A DNA stretch of 64,000 bases from Gnetum montanum (lineage: Eukaryota > Streptophyta > Gnetopsida > Gnetales > Gnetaceae): positions 1,463,819 to 1,527,818 of the forward strand of contig MNCI01004872.1 of the NCBI GenBank assembly GCA_015680685.1, in the 5' to 3' direction. Below the pieces are notes generated by a model. The model ran no database searches and had not been told where the DNA came from. It saw nothing but the letters and a program-made list of their open reading frames with translations. This document shows positions 36,307-46,233 of the stretch, one piece after another. The translations under genes and the position numbers were made by a program. Numbering within the stretch: position 1 is the stretch's first letter; each line of letters opens with the position of its first letter.

Positions 36307-37349
36307 ATGGGGGAGATGTCCCATCTTGAACAAAGAACTAATAATTGCATTTTCACTTTTTGTTTTATAATTTTTTATCATTTTCCCATTTCTTAAAAAA
36401 TTTTCAATTCTTAATATGTTTTCCATTTCTTGTTATTTTTCTTTTCTTTATAATTTTCTCTTTTATTGATTCATTCCCTTAATGTTTTATGGATTTCTAC
36501 TATGTTTTGGTTAATAACAATGTTACTAGTCATGATGCAGAATTCAATGCCATGTGTTGGCCATTTGTCTTATGCTATCAAGTTAGTTGGATAAATAATT
36601 AGGTAATGCAATGAGACCACATAATCCATCCCTCTAGTTTCTTTAAATAAAGATCTTTATTATGAAAGCAATACGGTTCTTCTCACATAAAACTAAAATT
36701 AACTAATGATCATTGTGCCTTGAAGAAATGAGAAACGATTAAGTGGGAATAGAAAATGGTGTGACCTCAAGCGGATTTGTTAGGTTCTCTTCTTAACTTC
36801 CTTCTTAAGGCCGATGACTCCTCATGGAATGTATCATCACTCTTCCTGTAAACTATAAAAGGAAGTATGTCTTTCTATCATGTGGTTCCCATTTAGCAAA
36901 AAAAGAACACACACACATACAAACGAGAATAAATACACCTCTCTAAAAATCTCTTGGGATACAAGCACTGGTTATGGGGTTGCAAAGACATTTTTCTCAT
37001 GCTTGAAGGCATCCATATAACTAAGGCCCAAATTTCTTTCTCAATAACTAATGCATGATTTTGAGACCACTTCTCATGGATTTCAATAAATTTCAATACT
37101 TTTATATTGAACTATCATCCAAATTTAATATATTGGTCATCATGTGAACTTGACCTTTGGTTTTCATGTTTGAAAACTTGTGTGAACTTCTAGAGTTGAA
37201 CTCGCTTGTCATGGGGTCTAAGGATGTGATTTTTCAACTATTTGAATTTTTTCTAACATCCCATTTTCAAACATTATGATAAGTAATAGTAAAAATAATC
37301 AAAATAATCAAAATGACCTAAATAACTTGATGATTTTAGTTACCTTAGA
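36307..37349 (+). repeat. polypurine tract and LTR-like region
   Basis: ATGGGGGAGA at 36307-36316 is followed by TG at 36317, resembling the ATGGGGG(C/T)A|TG junctions at 37974-37984 and 46226-46235. A good TATA box, CTATAAAAGG, lies at 36853-36862. No second copy, TG...CA end or target duplication was found, so LTR status is only suggested. Confidence 0.35.
36853..36862 (+). promoter_or_regulatory. TATA-like box
   Basis: CTATAAAAGG, followed about 50 bp downstream by an A-rich and ACAC-rich segment. It probably belongs to an LTR rather than to a host gene, since no ORF follows. Confidence 0.4.
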
Positions 37350-37982
37350 GCCTTGGAAAACATTATAATGAAATCATCTTGCACTTAAATGCTAATTTTT
37401 TTTTTGAATTTTGAGCTAACTAAGGATACAAAAAAGTTAATCATTAAGGAAATAATTATCAAAATTAATATTAATCCTTTGGTAATCTTAAATGATGCCA
37501 AACAGAATGCCTACAATTGAAGGTTTTTTGCACGGAAAGAAAAAGAGATGAGTAGGAGGATAGAGGAGGATATGTCCATAGACAAATAGTGGCACATATA
37601 AGAATTAAAGCTCAAATATCACATGCTGGTTGGATCAATGAAATGATGAGAAGAAATTTTAGTCCGTTCTTCAAAAATGTTTAGCACAAAAGAATGCATT
37701 AAAATGACAACCAAGGTTGAAAGAATATTCTCCACTAGCAACATCATGAAGATTTATCATTGCTCAATTTTTTTGAAAACTTCTAGAAATTTGCAAACTT
37801 TGATCTTTGTCTAGTCCTTTTTATCACATTGTAATATATCCACTCGAATAAAATTTTGTAATGTGGCACTTAAGTGTTGTAATGATAGTTAATCTAGTCT
37901 TGGCCATCCCACAATTTTTGTAATGGAACTTTATCCATTTATATATAAATTAAGGATGATTTTTTAGTTAATCATGGGGGCA
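37350..37982 (+). mobile_element. 3' internal end of LTR element, with polypurine tract
   Basis: The last 30 bp (AAGGATGATTTTTTAGTTAATCATGGGGGCA) align with the end of the internal region of the 44.4-47.05 kb element (GAGGATGAGTTTTTATTCAGTCATGGGGGTA); the tract CATGGGGGCA lies at 37973-37982. A broken frame near 37500-37580 contains FFARKEKEMSRRIEEDM. Upstream identity is unclear. Confidence 0.55.
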
Positions 37983-39037
37983 TGATGAAACCTCATATGT
38001 TGGGTAGTAGAGTTGTGGGGATATGATGAAGCATGATTTTATCAAGTATATTAGTCAGCTAAAATATTGTACATGCTATATCACAAATGCTACATCATAG
38101 ATGATACGTCGCATTTGCATTCTAACATCCATTAATGCATCTTAGTTGGTTGCTACATCGTAGATGCTACATCACATCTATTATATTGTAGATGCTCTAT
38201 TACATCTACTATAAGTTAGCTACATCAACACATCCCCATTAACATAGCGAAATGAGTTAACATATCTTTGTTGATACAATGTCTATATTTTCCTAAAAAT
38301 GCAAGCACCCACCATGTATTTGGCATCATTTAGTTAGTAGTGTAGTTGAACTCTTACGGTTTTCTCCCATAATCTTAGCACACAGTCAGTGTGTGTCGAC
38401 AATGTAGATTTGAGTCAATTGTATGGTATCTCATTCAAGTGGCATTATACTTAGACATTCCATGAAGAGTAATAAGATTGATATTGATTCATATTCATTG
38501 GATCACTTTGACTTAGAATAGATTTACTTTCAATGCAATTTATTTTCTATGTACTTAGTTAATATTTACATTTTTATGCATATTAATCAATTAGTGGAAT
38601 GAGCATGACTAGTTTCAAGCGTAAACACATAGTCACTTGGTAATCCTAGTAATGTTATTACTTGGTTCACCTAGTAGCATAACACTTGGTAATCCTAGTA
38701 GTGGATACATAAGTTCAAGACATGTAGGGCAAGCTAGGAATAGACACTCATCACTCTTAGGATAGTTTTAGATTTAATTTTATTAGATTAAATAATTAAT
38801 TTCTATATCATTATTCAATTAGTTTAAGACCCCAATAACATAAATAATCATATGCCTCACTTTGGACCAAACCATACGTGATAAAGCTACCACTAGTCTA
38901 AGTGAGAAGACAACAACCTACGATCAATGCTTAACAATCTCAATACCACACTTGTTCCATCAACAAAATTTGACTAGAGTGTACATGAATGCTTATGACG
39001 CATATGGTTGGGCATAGGGGATACTTGATACTCATCA
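37983..39037 (+). repeat. 3' LTR of the Athila/non-autonomous LTR group
   Basis: Starts TGATGAAACC after the purine tract and ends ATACTCATCA. It contains CTTGGTAATCCTAGTA twice (about 38638 and 38690), GTTCAAGACATGTA, and an end block TGGTTGGGCATAGGGG shared with the LTRs at 9652-10586 and 46234-47054. The left part has repeated GATGCTACATCA words (38070-38230). No target duplication can be tested because the 5' LTR is missing. Confidence 0.75.
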
Positions 39038-40659
39038 AGGACTAGAGAAACTATTCATGACACCTTGGTTAAATGGATCTTCATTTGTCCTTTATCTCTT
39101 AAAAGATAACTCCCCCTCAACATTTATCTTTGATTGATTTTCATATACGTAATAAGGTTAATCCTGATACCTCTACTACTTCCCTTACTGTCATGCTCTC
39201 CTTATAAGTACTATATCCTCCTTTGAATCTTCTACCATCCTTGAATCATAGACCTTAGATGGACCAACTTCAGGAAAAAAAAAACATTATGTTGGCTCAA
39301 TTAGACTTCTAAAGATAAAGTTATGTGCTCTTAAAGTTTATTAATGAAATAATAAATAATAATATTTAAATACCACAAGTGATAATTGAAATCTTTGGAA
39401 TAACTTGAATAGAAACATACTCATAGTACATAATACCAAAGCCATGCTAGTGAGTCCAACACTACAACTAATTTTTTACAAGTATTAAATCATTTAGCTC
39501 ATCACATATTTATTTATGCATAATTTTTGAACATAATTACAATTTTGGTAATTTGTGAAACAATACATCCAAACTCATTCTTTAACCTATTCACTCCACA
39601 TGTCTATACTGCATGATTGTATATACTAATCCAAGACAAAAATAGAGAAGAAATGTAAATAACTCACTAATTAAATTTGTTAAAGTAAAAAGTTCGAAAC
39701 AAATATAAACCCCTCAAAAATCCAACAAGAGATAGTTTCACTTTAAGTAAGTTCCATACCCATGTATATGTAACTATAGTAGTTCCAAATCCAAGTTCAA
39801 AGAAAAGTAAAATCTATCCTCGAAGCTAAAAATCTAGATAAATCCTTTGCATAGAAGAACTAAGCTTGAAAATTAGTCTTTATTTAAGAGAATAATGGAA
39901 GAAAACATAAATCCAATCCATAGAAGGATGTGAAGGAAAAAGAAATGAATGTGATGGGAAAGGTGGTTGGTATTATGCTTATATACATAATATATACTTT
40001 GTTTTATGTCTACACATATAATTTTCATACATGCTCTTCATGTTATGGATCACCTAACCCTCACTTAATCCTTATTGAACCTCCTAAATGTAGAGATGGG
40101 TCGGAACCACATGGGTCACCTAAGCCTCAGCTAACATCCTTCATGTAGAAATGTTTTGGGACCACATGGGTTACCTAATCCTCACCAAACATGTACCTAA
40201 CCATCTCATCATGATGTAGTAAGTTTACTTTTTATTATTCGTTTTTAACTAATACCCAATTCAAAGATACATGATAGACATACCTAAACTCCAAATCAAA
40301 ATCCATTTGAACCTACGAGATCCATATTAAGCACACTACATGTTCACATATCAAAATCAAATCCAAGCATCACCTAGCATAACACTACAATTCAAATGAA
40401 TAGATGTCAAATCACACATAAAACAAAAACACATACTCAACAATTTCTCTTGTATCTTATCCAACATCCTTGCTAGCCACATCACCTACCTAACACACAC
40501 AGAGGACCATTGAATATAATCATGCTAGTTAAGCATGTAAAGACATCATAATCACATCATAAGAGTCCATCATTATAACATGTAAATCACCATCATAACA
40601 AATTAACTTGTCTTTGATAATCCACTAAGACTACACACACATAATCATAATGCAATACC
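39038..40659. other. probable LTR of the minus-strand chromodomain gypsy element, no gene
   Basis: It lies directly downstream (minus strand) of the integrase end at 40.66 kb, where a 3' LTR is expected. Between about 40040 and 40200 a degenerate unit (GGACCACATGGGTTACCTAA...CCTCA) is repeated about three times. No LTR end could be fixed. Confidence 0.35.
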
Positions 40660-41420
40660 CAGGGCCTATGGAAGGGGTGTAATAAGTTCTCGTCTTTGAA
40701 TCTTCATCCTAGAAGATCTTAGGATAAGCTACCCATATCTTAGTCTCCACCTTCCAAGTAGCTTTTTTGGCATCATGTCTATTTCACAAAACCTTGACCA
40801 TAAAAACAACTTTACTATGTAAATGATGCACCATGCGATCTACAATCTCAACTAGGTGCTCTAAATAATTGACATTAGGCTATAACTGTGTTCCTGAATG
40901 ATCAATCACATGCTAGTCATTATATATATACCATTACATGGAACATAACATGTACATGTGCCAACTGATGAGGTAATGCTATCTAATAGGCCACCCTTTC
41001 AATCCTCTCTAGCACCTCAAAAGGACCAATGTTCATAGGAGCAAATTTCTCCTTTAGGCCAAATCATGTAAAGCTCTTTAAGGAAGAAACATGAAAAAAT
41101 ACATGGTCTTCAACTATAAACTTCAATGGCCTCCAACGTCGATTAACATACACCACCTACCTATCTTGCGCAACTCTCAATTCGTCTCGAATCTCTTGAA
41201 CTTGTTTCGTGGTTTGCATCACCAAATCTATGCTCAGCTACTAGCTATCTTCTCTTGTGTCCTAACATAAGGGTGTTTTGCATAGCCTACCATATAAGAT
41301 CTCATATAGCAATACCTACAAACTCTTTTGAGAATTATTATTATGTGCAAACTTACCTTGTGGAAGTATCCATCTCTTTTGAGAATTATTATTATATGCA
41401 AACTTAGATTACCAAGCACA
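40660..41420 (-). pseudogene. Ty3/gypsy integrase C-terminus with chromodomain-like tail
   Basis: Minus strand, from about 41300 down: LYEILYGRLCKTPLC (family: P.EaLYGR.CrtPlcW), KQVQEIRDELRVAQDR (family: e.v..Ir.rl..AQdRqksYAd), NRRWRPLKFIVEDHVF (rRr.leF.vGD.VfL), GPFEVLERIERVAY (GPf.IlervG.vAYrL), ALPHQLAHVHVMFHV (lLP..l..VHnVFHVS), then VLWNRHDAKKATWKVE near 40740-40790 (family: V.Wk.h...EATWE.E), which corresponds to the chromodomain-like tail. The block order and this tail indicate the chromovirus (Tekay/Del-like) branch. A few stops are present. RT and the upstream integrase are absent: at 41420 the sequence changes character towards the TNL promoter. Confidence 0.8.
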
Positions 41421-42357
41421 TGCTCTCAACATATTTTTAAAATTTGAGGTCTGAGTATTTTAGAATATTGCAATTTTTATCTATATGATGTCCTTGTAAC
41501 CTTTTTCAGATTTTTTTTAATAAAATGATTTTCAGGCTCGTGACCATCATCAAGCATATGCTAATGTTTTCCTTTATTTATTATCTTTGATTTCCACGTT
41601 TCTGCAGCTTTCTGGGAACTTTCCGTCACGCAGAGCACTTTCTACGCGGAGTTGCAATTTTTCTGTGCGTCCCCATCATAACGTCACTCACGTAATGACA
41701 TCTTATCATCTTTTGACAGTGTTTGTTGAATGGCTGTAGTCACGAACTCTATTCTCTGGTTCACTTTTGACTCAACAATGACCAAAGTTTTTGATGGGCC
41801 CAGAATTGTTAATATGACCGGATGTAAATTTCTTTTGCATGTTAATCTAAAATACTTTTTGAGTTTTACCTTATTAAAAAATCGTTGCTTTAGCTTGGAC
41901 ACTTTCCTTAATCATACGAGTTATTCCATGCTTCAACTTAGACATTAAGAAATCTCAGCCTTAATTGTGGGCCGCGTCTTATTTAGAGTTGTGCCGTGTG
42001 GATGATAATTTGCACATGAAAAGCAAAAGATTCCTTTGTGCCGACTTCCTTGTCTTGTAGTAGACCGTGGAATAATGGATTGCTATGCTCAGTTTTGATT
42101 GGTACCGTGAAATTTGGTTCACATACCGTGCTCCCTTGCACTTCTGCGTCACGCGGAATTCCACTTTTTCTTCTCCATTACAGACGAAAATGTCATGCTT
42201 AGCCACGAAATTTTGGACGATACATTCCTGAATTTCACAGGAGAAATAACTTCACCCTGCACCGACTGCTGAATTTGGATTGCTGATTCAATTCACATAC
42301 CTGCAACTTTCTGGACCTGTCTGTGCTGGAACAACCAAACGGCTCAAGTATTGGGAT
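41421..42357 (+). promoter_or_regulatory. upstream region of the TNL gene
   Basis: From about 41570 base composition changes: CpG and G+C rise relative to the surrounding repeats, as expected for non-methylated genic DNA. Stress-type motifs visible are a CGTCA/TGACG element at 41682-41686, TTGACA at 41713-41718 and a W-box TTGACT at 41767-41772 (WRKY target in known plant defence genes). No clear TATA box or transcription start could be chosen. The coding frame upstream of 42358 stays open to 42280 but lacks an ATG. Confidence 0.4.
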
Positions 42358-42929
42358 ATGGAAGACAGAACATTGAAGACAAGCCAGACAAAAATGGAGA
42401 AAGAAGATACAGCCTCCCAGGCAGCCAAAAGAAGGTTTCTGCAACCTGGGCCTTCCTCAGAGACCGATGAGGGTTGTATCAGCAACAAGTTTGATGTGTT
42501 TATTTGTCACAGAGGCCGTGATACAAAGAATACGTTGGCTCGTCACTTGTATGACGTTTTATCCCTTATAGGTGTTAAGGTGTATCTTGATCAGGGAGAG
42601 TTACAGAGTGGGGAGACCTTAACAGAGGCCATTAAAGAAGCCCTTGCATGTTCTCATGTACATCTGTGCATACTTTCCAGTGGATTTGCAGAGTCTCCTT
42701 GGTGTCTTAAAGAATTGGTGATGATGCTGCACAAACATGACTTGGGTACATCTACTCTGATTCCTGTTTTCTATGACGTAGAACCCTCAGATGTCAGACA
42801 TGTGAAAGGAGACTTTGGACAGGGATTTCAGAAGCTCAAAAGCAAAGGAAGGTACTCCATGGAAGACATTGAACAGTGGAGACAGGCTCTGGGCAAGATT
42901 GGAGGAATAACGGGATACGAGGGAAAAGG
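42358..42929 (+). CDS. TNL exon 1: N-terminal extension and TIR domain
   Basis: ATG at 42358 is the first in the frame (MEDRTLKTSQ...); ATG at 42394 is an alternative. About 42 residues of polar leader precede the TIR domain (residues about 43-165): FDVFICHRGRDTKN (box 1; family: YDVFlSFRGeDtR), GVKVYLDQGELQSGE (box 2), HLCILSSGFAESPWCLKELV (box 3), which includes the conserved catalytic Glu of the WCLxEL motif, and LIPVFYDVEPSDVRH (family: ViPIFY.V.PsdVR). The exon has no stop and ends at a consensus donor, GG|GTGAGT (42930). Read alone it would give a TIR-only truncated protein of about 190 residues if the transcript ended or read through at the TGA at 42931. Confidence 0.9.
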
Positions 42930-43605
42930 GTGAGTGATGTTAATATTATTTTTCAAGTTTATCTTAGTTTTAGCTTAAGATTGCTTGGAAACAGCCGATT
43001 CAAAATGCGATGGATTATATATTTTTTATATCGACTTTTTTTTTTCAGTTGAATGTGATGTTTGTTATAATTTTGAACCACTTAAAAAGTACAAATTTTA
43101 AACTTGAATTCATTTTTTACGGAAAAACAATGGAAAAAGGTTGAAGATATACCTTTTTCTTTTACTAACTTTAAGGATTTCAATTCGATTTTTATCTCAA
43201 GTTATTTCCATTTTTACTATCCGATTTCTCAATATATGATACGATATTTAAATCAACCAGAGCATATTGAATATTATCATGACTCAAAATTCAGGTTTAT
43301 TGGTCAATTGGTTTAAACTTTAAACTTTAAATATGCTTGTGGTTAACGATAATTTTTTAATAATAGCAAACTTTCACTCATGTACAAAATAACAATTTAT
43401 ACTGTAAATCAAAACATTTTACTACACTAAAGTTTTAAGCCACTTTAAGATGGCTTTCTTCTCAATCCTTTCCGCTGGCATAAATTTTAAGGCCGATATT
43501 ATACCTGTATACCATACAGAACAAAAGGACATGTATCAAAATAAATATCTACAATTTTTTTTTACAAAAATTGATTCTGTAATTTTAAAACTTTTCCTTT
43601 TACAG
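42930..43605 (+). other. TNL intron 1
   Basis: 676 bp, GTGAGT at the donor and a pyrimidine-rich ...CTTTTCCTTTTACAG acceptor. Splicing joins GG| to T and keeps the frame (GYEGKG-EHCMTIVDW). Confidence 0.8.
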
Positions 43606-44428
43606 TGAACATTGCATGACCATTGTCGACTGGATATGTATGCTACTGGGTGTTGGATCTATGGTTACTTCAGGGAAAGTAGTTGGAATACAGAAAGAGT
43701 TGCTGAGCACCATTGATGATATAGTGAGATGCCGTCAAAATGGGCTTGGTGTGATGTTACTAGAAATTAGTGGTTTTCCAGGTATAGGGAAAACCACTTT
43801 TGCAAAAGAACTTTATAACAAGATTTATGTTCAATATAGGAGGTGCTGTTTCATTGAAGATGTTAAAGGACTTGTAGAGAAAGGTGGTGTAAATGAAGTC
43901 TACAAACAGCTTTTAAGTCAGCTTTTCAAAGATGAGAGGAGTTACTCTTCAGAAATAATGAAGAAACATTTATGGAAGAGACTGCAGAATGCAGAAATTT
44001 TAATGGTGTTAGACAATATTCACAAAGAACTTCTATTCCGCACTGTGTTTATTGAAAATGTTTCGTTAAGTCCAAACAGTATCATTATTGTAACTTGTCG
44101 GGAAAAGGGGATTCTCAAACATGACCGTGCTGCCATTGACCTGTACGGTGAAAATTTGATTCAGCGGGAAATCTCCGGTCTCGACTTCGATACGTCAAAG
44201 GAATTATTTTGCCTACATGCATTTGCAGGAATTGATAATGCAAAGCATGAATTTGATGACCTGATAAACAAGATGGTTGAAAAATGTAAAGGAATACCTT
44301 TAGTATTGACTTTAGTGGGTGCCAAGCTCCGTGAAAAAGATATTGAAGATTGGAATTATTTATGGACTTCTATAAAAGATTCTTCGCTCTTTGAGGTGAA
44401 AGAGATATTAAAATTCATCTATGACAAT
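43606..44428 (+). pseudogene. TNL NB-ARC exon, left part (P-loop to start of ARC2)
   Basis: Motifs in order: VVGIQKEL linker; P-loop GFPGIGKTTFAKEL near 43775-43810 (family: GmgGiGKTTla..l; the GKTT core is intact); RNBS-A-like CCFIEDVKGL; kinase-2 ILMVLDNI near 44000 (family: vLvvLDDVD; the second Asp is Asn here); RNBS-B SIIIVTCREKGIL near 44080-44115 (family: SrIIiTTRd..lL); GLPL box as KCKGIPLVLTLVGAKL near 44283-44330; then WNYLWTSIKD and VKEILKFIYDN, the start of ARC2. The frame is open throughout and ends where the LTR element enters (44429). Confidence 0.9.
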
Positions 44429-44468
44429 TGATGGGACGCGATATGACAAAATTCATCTATGACAATTG
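44410..44468. repeat. duplicated junction sequence (filler-DNA-like)
   Basis: AAAATTCATCTATGACAATTG (44410-44430, exon end, target duplication and first two LTR bases) is repeated perfectly at 44448-44468 after 17 bp of LTR. As the second copy includes LTR bases, it arose after the insertion. Confidence 0.85.
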
Positions 44469-45629
44469 CTCTTCAAGTTTTATACTCCAATCTTCATCGT
44501 CATATAGTTGGTTGGTTCTCCAATGAACTTCCTCACTAAGTGTGGCATTATTGTAATCTTGTAGGAGAGGCATTGTGAAGTTGTGTGTAAATTTATGTGT
44601 GACTTTTTATAATTATTTCTTCTTTCTAAGAGATATATCGTTAATTCCTATACAACGACCTTGTATGATATAACTAATCTAGATAACTAGCACTATCAAG
44701 GCATTATAGGTTGGAATCTGCTTTGGGGAGGACCCACTTGTGTAATCTTTTGTAATTTTCACTTATGACACTGCTCTAACACACCATTTATTACCCTCCG
44801 TGTATTGTTCATAATGTTCTTTTCCTATTACTATCCCTCTGATTCAATGTTCCTATGAATCATCACATAGCCTTTTTCTCTACCATCCAAGGCCCTTATT
44901 GATAAATTCCACACCATCATAATTTTCGTGCCTTCAGAACTAGTTGAATTACCCTGGAACCTTTTAACAATTGTCCAGATGTCCTTGTTTACATCGTTTA
45001 ATTTCATATATATATATATATATATTAAAAATNCGAGTTTTTCAATTTTTTTCTCTACGACTTACGATTGTGTGACCCTTGCTTTTATACCTATAACTTG
45101 CTCACTGGTACTCCGATTTTCATTCCGTTTGAACCTACTTGAATCTGGAGTGTTTAGCTTAGTCGTGGGGGAGGGGCACATGCTGAACAGTGCATATTTT
45201 TTTTGAAATTCATCATCACCCGAAGGACATCTTTAAGGGTAATTAGTTTTAAAATTAAGAATAAAATATGTCAAAAACAATTTCATCCCCTTAGCTATAC
45301 CAGAAAATTAAATTTGGAAACCACCTAAGCAAAGAGGACTCAACACTATAATCTTTCGGGGACATGTTCTTCCAATAATTAACATCACACACAGAAATAA
45401 AGTAAATCTATTAAGGCAAGTAGTAAGGTATAACCTAATGTTGGTAACAACCTTACTAACAATTGGTCTCGTGTGATTGCAAATGGACCTGAAACACGGA
45501 CAATAGGAAGGTCTTGCTCAAGGTGCGATCGAACGACCTCAAAGAGGTGGAAGACAAGATCCTACTGGACAACATGCAGAATAGGAGGAATAATCATTCA
45601 GTGTTCATCAAGAAGATCCTCCTACCATA
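44469..45629. other. unassigned DNA where 5' LTR and leader should be
   Basis: No similarity to the 3' LTR at 46234-47054 is visible. It contains an (AT)n run at 45007-45026 and an ambiguous base at 45033. From about 45450 the sequence is element leader/ORF-like. The first part may be filler or another insertion. Confidence 0.4.
45007..45026. repeat. (AT)n microsatellite
   Basis: About ten AT units, seven bases before an ambiguous N (45033). A length error in the assembly is possible here. Confidence 0.85.
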
Positions 45630-46060
45630 TAGTCCGGGAAGGCAGAAGCAGGAGATACCCTCTTTGAAAGTGATGCCTGGTACTTAGGGGAAACGTACCA
45701 ATTTTGGCATAATAAAGAAGAAGGCACCATGGTTAACATTTGTGGTGTGACTATTGATTTCTCTATTCAAGCCATTTCGGAAGTATTAAACTTTCCGAAT
45801 ACAAGGCCAAAGGTTGCTCAGAACTAGCTGGACACTTTTAGAACCGAGCAACTTAATAAACTATTGACAAAGAATAAAAGGGTGGTAGAAGAAAAAGAGA
45901 AAGCTGATTGGATTGCCTCTATGGCACAAGTTCAAACTTACATGCACACCAAGGCACTCAAAGCCTTACAAGAGGAGAAACTCTAGGCCATACTGCAATG
46001 CCATTAAATCTCAAGACCTGGAGCACATGACAAAGGGAAAGTGCCAATGGAGGAGCCACC
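45630..46060 (+). pseudogene. WYxGETY-type ORF of the non-autonomous LTR element
   Basis: The frame reads GDTLFESDAWYLGETYQFWH, then VNICGVTIDFSIQAISEVLN and FPNTRPKVAQ, a TAG at 45825, then a charged helical segment (LNKLLTKNKRVVEEKEKADW) that ends near 45980. It is homologous to the minus-strand ORF at 1153-1722 (WYMGETY...LSFSNTR). The 'V.G..idFS..aI...L..P' pattern resembles the plant transposon-protein domain found in gag-less retroelements; this is tentative. Immediately downstream, a proline-rich scrap (PMEEPPPPGT) in another frame is typical of such ORF ends. Confidence 0.6.
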
Positions 46061-46225
46061 GCCACCAGGAACTATATGAGTTCCAAATTTTTGTAGTTGT
46101 AGCATTTTTATGTATTGTGTCTTCCCACACTGTGGCATCATTTCATTTTATTTTTTCCGTCCAATAATCCCATACCTATCCACTGTGTAATCGATGTAAC
46201 TCGAGGATGAGTTTTTATTCAGTCA

Positions 46226-46233
46226 TGGGGGTA
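46226..46233 (+). other. polypurine tract
   Basis: TGGGGGTA directly precedes the TG of the 3' LTR at 46234. It is preceded by CTCGAGGATGAGTTTTTATT, a conserved end of internal region seen also at 37.95 kb. Confidence 0.8.

Noticed and set aside
38060-38230. CRISPR-like or designed direct repeats (GATGCTACATCA words)
   Set aside because: Spacing is irregular, units are short and degenerate, and they lie in a plant LTR U3 region.
39930-40148. 72-codon plus frame as a small gene
   Set aside because: It falls in the probable LTR downstream of a minus-strand gypsy integrase and overlaps a degenerate repeat; no motif.
42280-42357. Extension of the TIR frame to 42280
   Set aside because: The codon at 42280 is TTG, not ATG; the first ATG in the frame is at 42358.
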